Shown: positions 17,252 to 22,053 of the stretch, piece by piece
How the letters are laid out: every line of letters begins with the position of its first letter
Numbering within the stretch: position 1 is the first letter of the stretch
Source: Amphimedon queenslandica
Lineage: Eukaryota > Porifera > Demospongiae > Haplosclerida > Niphatidae
DNA length: 22,053 nucleotides
Assembly: GCF_000090795.2 (NCBI RefSeq)
Contig: NW_003546428.1
Location: forward strand, 18,686 to 40,738
Direction: 5' to 3'
The notes under the pieces: model-generated
Databases searched by the model: none
The model's input: the letters and a program-made list of their open reading frames with translations, nothing else
Told to the model about the DNA's origin: nothing
Program-made: the position numbers and the translations under genes

Positions 17252-18800
17252 ATGGCTGACAGAATCACAAGAAAGGAGTGAAGCAGTGAAACTGTCAACA
17301 TCATTTCCTCCTCGTCCTCTTTACTGGACAGTGGTGGTCTGCTTTACTCGGGATGGGGAAGGAAGAGGCTGGTTAAAAGAGAAAGAATTAGGCAACTTAG
17401 GAGAATTGAGAAGACCGTTGGGTTGGAAACTGAAGAGAGTGAGCAAAGAGGAGAGGAGATGAATGGACCTTGATTTAGAAGGGATGCTTGGTGTGGTCAG
17501 TATTGTCAAAGAAGAGACTCCAGTTCGACAAAGTACTGCTGTTAGTGAAGGTATTCTTGATAATGATAGTAAAAAGAATCGAAAGTACTACTGTCACGGT
17601 AGGACTGGTTGATAATGATACTACTACAAAGAGAATCAAAGTACTTCTGGTAGTCAAGGTGTTCGTATTAGTGACAGACATGGTAAGGAAAATTGTTTTC
17701 GTACATTTTGTATGATAGAATTGGGATTGATTATAATTGTTTTATTTAGGTAAGCATCAACTGTCCCAGGTAGAAAATGTAATATTCCTATTACGTCAAC
17801 ATGGAGATAGAAGGCAGTAAAAAGTTTGATGAGAGGGAGTTACCAAGGTTTTGCAAACATCATCTCTCTAGTCATCATCTGTTGCATCGGAAAGAGTTCT
17901 GTAAGACATTTTTAACATTAGTAAACAGCAAATGAAGCGAATATGTCTTATTGCCTATGATTCTATAAATAGAGACACTCTAAAGGCGCGAATGGAGCTC
18001 TTTATTCCATGAACTTGAAAAGATGACTCCTACTCTGACAAAATTGCTGCTCTCACCAATACGAGGTTCAGATGACAATAGTCAAATCATTCATGTATAT
18101 GTGACCATAATTGACAAAGGTATCTTATGGCGGATAGGAAAGTTGGTCTTCATAACATAAAAATTCCACCTTCCTGAGATGCATTTATCATAAAATTACT
18201 TCAGAGGATGCAAAAGTTACTATGTAACGTTTAGAAACAATTGTTGACTGAGACAGCACTCACAGGTTCACAATTTTCATTATAATGATGCATTTATAAA
18301 TCCACCATGAGGTACCTTTTGTCAATTATGGTCACCTATGTCATATTGAGGTCATGTTAAAGAAATGCTTAACCTATTACAAAGAGTGTCACCAATTCTA
18401 TTATATGGAAATGGGGGTATTAAACAGGTACATTTACTAGTTCATATTAATTACTTTGTCAAACCATCAGGTTGATAGCTGCTTGCAGCCTTTAAAAGTG
18501 GACAGTTGTACGTTTTAGAGTGTATTCTTGAAAATTTAAGCAAATAATTTATAGGTGCCCTTGTGTGTTGTCCTAAAATGAAAATTAAAAATTGAATGGA
18601 CAAAATGTGTTAAATAATAAAAGACGTTAACTATAAAGTACCATTGGTGCCTGTGGAACGAAATGTGACACTTCCTCATGCAGACAAATATGACTGACAA
18701 TAAAACATTTTATGAAATCCTTATTGGTGGAGATCAACTAACTGTAGCAAGAGCAAGAGGTGCTACTGAGATTAGAGATGATCACTAGAAGATTCTGACA
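17252..18800 (+). pseudogene. DUF6589-like protein of a mobile family, inactivated
   Basis: An ATG in good context (CAATGG) at 17252 starts MADRITRKE, then TGA (17279-17281) and SSETVNIISSSSSLLDSGG, LLYSGWGRKRLVKRERIRQL (basic, coiled-coil-like). Other frames continue with EGMLGVVSIVKEETPVRQ; VENVIFLLRQHGD; FDERELPRFCKHHLSSHHLL; YDSINRDTLKARMEL (17957-18001); HELEKMTPTLTKLLLSPIRG (about 18008-18070); LLQRVSPILLYGNGGIKQ (about 18372-18425); and FYEILIGGDQLTVARARGAT (about 18707-18770). The GDQLT-x-x-R-x-RG signature and preceding layout are what I associate with DUF6589, a domain of unknown function frequent in fungal and metazoan repetitive genes. Many stops and frameshifts are present. It is convergent with the RecQ-like pseudogene that follows. 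Confidence 0.6.
17527..17690 (+). repeat. Three imperfect ~52-bp tandem units
   Basis: Each unit begins AAAGTACT(G/A/T)CT at about 17528, 17581 and 17637, and carries GATAATGATA or a similar middle and an A-rich GAATC-type end. They fall in the linker region of the DUF6589-like pseudogene and generate overlapping Val-rich and Thr-rich ORFs on both strands that are not separate genes. Confidence 0.45.
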
Positions 18801-18929
18801 AGTTAAAGTGATTAATTCCCATAACTGAAGATTAGCATTGCAATATGACATAACATAAGGTAAATGTCATTTATACTGACTACAAACACATTTATTTTTA
18901 TCTATACTTCATCTGCAAATGACAAATGC

Positions 18930-19808
18930 AATTTATGGTCCTAACTTTTACGACAGTATACAGTACATGACTTGACAATCTCTACACGTTTGTTAAAATA
19001 TTGTAGTTTTAGGATATTACATACCCAATTCCTTGAGTTCCTTAGCTATCTCCCCACAGAACTCTATTTCAGGCAAAGGTTGCACTTCGTAATAATGTTG
19101 CTTTGATTATGTCAACACCCTATTAAAATTGGTTTCTGTTACGATAATCTGAACTCTGGCAAACCGTAAGAAAAGTATGTGTTGCTGTCAGTGCTATTAT
19201 AATGGTATTAAACTTCCTGTGTCTCCAAATGGGCATATGCAACACGAAACCAATCACTCCTACAAAATGGTATAAAGCATACACGTCAGAACATTTATTA
19301 CTATGTTACTGACCATGATCTGATGAAGTGAGCCTCCTCTATAACTAATGTGACCTAGAAATTTTTGTATATAGGACATGTTCCCAAACATGGAATTTCA
19401 AATCAAACTATGGGGACTATTGTTTAGCAGTTAAATGTCTTTATAAAGGACCTTATCTGTTGCAGTCAAACTTCACTTACAAACTCAATGACAATGCCAA
19501 TCGATAAACATATCGCTTTCTGGTCCCTCATGAGGGACACCACAGGACTGACAACATTAACAATGCTGCCATTTTTTTGTCATAGTACCTGCATTAATGT
19601 TTTCACTTTTATTTGAACTAAACTTAGAATAAATCAAATGCTACTGCTAGAATTGCATAAATCAAGGACTTATCATATCCTGTAGGCAGTGAGACAAACA
19701 CATTTGTGCCAGACATGCAAGTTACAATAGCTTTAGCTGTTTTTTTCATTCAAAGAAAACCCTAAGCACTTGGCAGCTTCTCAGACACTTTTCTAGCTTA
19801 TCTTCCAT
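18930..19808 (-). pseudogene. RecQ-like DNA helicase, 5' part, inactivated
   Basis: Reading leftward from ATG at 19808 (MEDKLEKCLRSC): after a frameshift, AIVTCMSGTNVFVSLPTGYD then KSLIYAILAVAFDLF (motif I; the usual GYGKS reads GYDKS), NVVSPVVSLMRDQKAI (motif Ia), VTLVIEEAHFIRSW (DEAH-type motif II with the first Asp as Glu), FRVAYAHLE, IIIALTATHT (motif III), YYEVQPLPEIEFCGEIAKEL, then YPKTTIF and RDCQVMY up to KLGP near 18936. Order and spacing are those of RecQ-family 3'-5' helicases (ATP-driven unwinding). Stops and frameshifts are numerous, and the second RecA lobe's catalytic motifs, the zinc domain and HRDC are absent. RecQ-like genes are strongly multiplied in sponges and corals (recollection), consistent with a mobile origin. 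Confidence 0.8.
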
Positions 19809-20000
19809 TTTATAAGTAGGAGCAATCACAAAAATATTGACCAAGCAATTTTCAATTATGCCTGATTCATTACCTTAATTTCTGTGACGTAGTTCTCACT
19901 GCCTAGGTTGACAGTCAGCCTTTGAACAACATTGCTAAGCTCAGTACAAAAGACCATCACGCAGGTATGGAGGAAGTTGTCTCGCCACACAAGACTTGTA
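19809..20000. other. Region upstream of the RecQ-like start
   Basis: AT-rich, about 190 bp between the helicase start and the minisatellite. No clear promoter motif or terminal inverted repeat was found. Confidence 0.4.
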
Positions 20001-20538
20001 ATAGTTGTGGTTCTATTTGTTGCAGTGGCTCTATTTGTTGTACAGGTTCTACTGGTTGTATTGGTTGTACTGGTTCTGGTTGCAATGGTTGTAGTTTTGG
20101 TTCTATTGGTTGTACGGATGTATGGGTTTTACTGGTTGTATTGGTTGGACAGATTTATTGGTTGAACTTGTTGCATTGGTTGTACTGCTTGCATTGGTTG
20201 CACTGATTGAATTGGTGGTACTTGTCACTTGTTACATTGGTTGTACTGGTTGTATTGCTTGAACTGGTTGCAATGGTTGTACTTGTATTGATGGTACCGA
20301 TGGCATTGGTTGTATTACTTTTCTTGGTTGTATCTGTTGTACGGGTTTTTTTTGTGGTTGTACTGGTTGTTTTTGTCGTTATACTGGTTGTATTGTTTGT
20401 ACTGGTACTACTTGCATTAGTTGTACCGGTTGAACTGATAGTATGGTTTGTACTAGTTGCATTAGTTGTACTTGTTGCATTGGTTGTATTAGTTGTACTG
20501 ATGGTATTTGTTGCACTTTTTGTATGGCTTGTACTGTA
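20001..20538 (+). repeat. 9-bp minisatellite, consensus GGTTGTAYT
   Basis: Variants of GGTTGTACT / GGTTGTATT / GGTTCTATT / GGTTGCAAT recur at multiples of three, mostly nine, for more than 500 bp (e.g. 20049-20135, 20230-20330, 20440-20500). The register produces long stop-free frames on both strands (Cys/Gly-rich or Leu/Val-rich on plus, Asn/Thr/Ser-rich on minus, up to 134 codons). None has an independent coding signal, so I treat them as by-products. Confidence 0.85.
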
Positions 20539-21346
20539 ATTGTTGTATAGCTGTTGCATGCATTAGTTACATTATTCAGTTTTTATGGCAATCCAGGTCT
20601 TTTTGTCAATTTGTTTTTTATGCCTCTATTTTTTACATATTGATAAGATAATTTGTCTCCTGTTACTTTCTGGGGCCAATTACATTATATTAAGAGTTAT
20701 TATTGCAATTGTCATTAACTCTTTCGCAGCCTATCTTCAAATTTTTGCCATGACTTTAATTTTCCAAATAATTATTGCAAGTGTGCAAACTTTTGGTCTA
20801 AAGAATAATTATATGCCACATTTGATAATTAATGACGGTCTTATTACATTACATGATTTCATAGACAATGTATGCATGGTCTAAATCAAAAGTTTTTGAA
20901 GCATAAGTTTTCAAATCTATTTATTTCAACTTTATACATCAAATGAAGGTCTATACTGTGACATTCTGCTTGCAGTTAGTTCAATGACATTGATCCTTGT
21001 CCAATGATTTCATTTGTTAAAGTACTGAATTTACACGTACATTGCAATGGCACAGACATGAGGACGTACTACAGATACATGCATGTATGCTTAATGTGAA
21101 TGACAATTATTGTACATAGTGTTAATTTGATACTTGTGTGCTTGATCATAGTGAATATTCTAGAAAATTTTCCTGTCTAATGTTTCCTCTACAGTAAAAC
21201 TTGTAGGCGTTAGATGAAGGTCTGTGGAATTGATGACGGATAAAAATGTTTCTGTGAATAAATGACAAATTTAAAAAACTGAAACATTTGTTTAGCAAAA
21301 AATTGTAAATAGTTAGATTAATAGCGTAAGTCAAAGATTATTTTAT
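20539..21346. other. No firm gene; T-rich region with one hydrophobic ORF
   Basis: A 99-codon ATG frame at 20585-20884 (+) encodes three strongly hydrophobic stretches (e.g. VFLSICFLCLYFL). In T-rich DNA such frames arise easily by chance, and no signal peptide boundary, homology or gene context supports it. Otherwise nothing seen. Confidence 0.35.
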
Positions 21347-21370
21347 CCGTTTATTGCGTGCAATAAACGG
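21347..21370. repeat. Perfect 10-bp-stem hairpin
   Basis: CCGTTTATTG (21347-21356), a CGTG loop, and CAATAAACGG (21361-21370). It lies just upstream of the TATCGG-type repeats and may belong to the end region of the hAT element or be an independent inverted repeat. Confidence 0.6.
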
Positions 21371-21500
21371 TATAAGGTAATAATAACAGGTAATAATACC
21401 TGTATTGGTATAAGATTATACCGATACAGGTATCTGTATCGAATCGGGGCCGATATTCTGTGTATCGGTTGGTATTAGGTATCGGATTGGCATTAATAAC
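21371..21500 (+). repeat. Hairpin and TATCGG-type repeats, probable subterminal region of the hAT element
   Basis: CCTGTATTGGTATA and TATACCGATACAGG (within 21398-21432) form a 14-bp stem with one mismatch and a short AGAT loop. GTATCGAATCGG, GCCGATA, GTATCGG and GGTATCGGATTGG follow at short intervals in both orientations. Clustered ATCGG repeats near the ends are known for hAT transposons of the BED/ZBED type and are thought to be transposase binding sites. The element boundary and 8-bp target duplication could not be fixed because the other end lies outside the window. Confidence 0.5.
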
Positions 21501-21606
21501 AGATAAACATTACTGACACTTGTGTCCATGTGCATGGTAACCGCCCACATCCGGTTACACAATATTATGTAATTGAAACATGTGCCATGTGCAGTTTCAT
21601 AATAAA

Positions 21607-22053
21607 ATGGTGGCTAGTCGTAGGAAGAGCTTGGTGTGGCAATATTTTACTATATCTGCCTCAGATGACTCCAAAGCAGTCTGCAACAAGTGTGGGGAGA
21701 ATATATCTAGGGGTGGAAAGAACAGGAAGGCATTTAATACAACTAACCTGCGTAAACACCTCGAGACGCTTCATCCAGTACTTTTCGCCCAGCTGTTGAA
21801 AGACCAGAAGCAACAAGAAGTTCAAGATGCTGCTCGGTCTTCGCGAGAAGCTACACCTAGCCAGCCGACCCTAGAGAGTGTACTGGAAGCTACAAAGCCC
21901 TTTGCGTTTGATCATCCAAATTCTCGCAAAATACATAAAGCGATTGGAGAGATGATTGCTCTAGATAATGAGCCATTCAGTATAGTTAAACGTGATGGTT
22001 TCAAGCGACTGATGAACGCCATAGAGCCTCGATATACCTTACCTTCTGATAAA
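21607..22053 (+). CDS. hAT-family transposase with BED zinc finger (N-terminal part, intact, runs off the window)
   Basis: An ATG at 21607 opens 149 uninterrupted codons to the last base. Residues 8-56 form a BED finger: aromatic W11 and YF13-14, C26-x2-C29, then H51-x4-H56 in TNLRKHLETLHP, the signature DNA-binding domain of hAT/ZBED proteins. A Gln/Glu-rich linker (60-80) is followed by SREATPSQPTLESVL, and then by IGEMIALDNEPFSIV and GFKRLMNAIEPRYTLPS (113-147), which match the segment preceding the RNase H-like domain in ZBED1-type transposases. Full proteins run about 600-700 residues, so most of the gene lies beyond the window. GC content is higher than its surroundings and there is no lesion, suggesting a recent insertion. 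The 21530-21799 ORF is a shadow frame. Confidence 0.85.
   Translation, partial: MVASRRKSLVWQYFTISASDDSKAVCNKCGENISRGGKNRKAFNTTNLRKHLETLHPVLFAQLLKDQKQQEVQDAARSSREATPSQPTLESVLEATKPFAFDHPNSRKIHKAIGEMIALDNEPFSIVKRDGFKRLMNAIEPRYTLPSDK

Noticed and set aside
19523-19538. Perfect 16-bp palindrome GTCCCTCATGAGGGAC
   Set aside because: It coincides with the codons for SLMRD of RecQ motif Ia, so the coding sequence explains it better than a regulatory site.
19922-20559. ORFs of up to 134 codons on both strands across the second minisatellite
   Set aside because: Explained by the 9-bp period of the repeat; no non-repeat coding context.
20585-20884. 99-codon hydrophobic ORF
   Set aside because: T-rich DNA readily yields hydrophobic open frames; no homology, splice or start evidence beyond an ATG.

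Overview
Organism and general character. This is AT-rich eukaryotic nuclear DNA with one 10-base assembly gap (12041-12050). It has no operons, ribosome binding sites or long intact host genes. Coding remnants carry very short GT-AG introns (48-60 nt where I could place both ends). The mix of transposon-derived proteins (Tigger/pogo, hAT-BED, TNP2-like, HIRAN-like, ZSWIM3-like, CXC-rich, DUF6589-like, RecQ-like) plus TA-flanked MITEs is what I associate with sponge or cnidarian genomes. A demosponge of the Amphimedon type is my best guess; this is inference from family recognition, not from a marker gene.

Layout. 1-131: 5' part of an unidentified minus-strand ORF. 423-2479: three non-autonomous inverted-repeat elements (423-632, about 1639-2036, 2314-2479) in non-coding DNA. 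2727-3863: a degenerate miniature LTR element with ~190-bp LTRs and no gag-pol. 4080-4749: a two-exon minus-strand gene piece with a 49-nt intron and one nonsense codon. 4884-9560: a transposon pile-up: a C2H2-like zinc-finger N-terminus, a full-length but broken minus-strand Tigger/pogo transposase (5733-7225) with one surviving terminal repeat, a HIRAN-like segment, and a frameshifted TNP2-like transposase. 10415-10942: remnant of a ZSWIM3-like protein. About 11138-11380: a hAT-like MITE, followed by a 9-bp minisatellite (11413-11875). 13740-15460: a multi-exon broken gene of a transposon-like family I cannot name. 16444-16979: minus-strand cysteine-rich CXC-type C-terminus, abutted by a hairpin MITE (16978-17153). 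17252-18800 (+) and 18930-19808 (-): a DUF6589-like pseudogene and a RecQ-like helicase pseudogene, tail to tail. 20001-20538: a second 9-bp minisatellite. 21347-21500: hairpins and TATCGG-type repeats leading into an intact BED-finger hAT transposase (21607 to the window end).

How the parts relate. Almost everything recognisable is mobile-element debris of different ages. The only undamaged coding sequence is the hAT N-terminus at the right edge, so that element is probably the youngest. The convergent DUF6589-like/RecQ-like pair and the unclassified 13740-15460 family are the best candidates for poorly described mobile systems. Because introns are retained, these copies probably arose by DNA-level transposition or duplication and not from processed mRNA. 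No host gene with an assignable cellular role was found.
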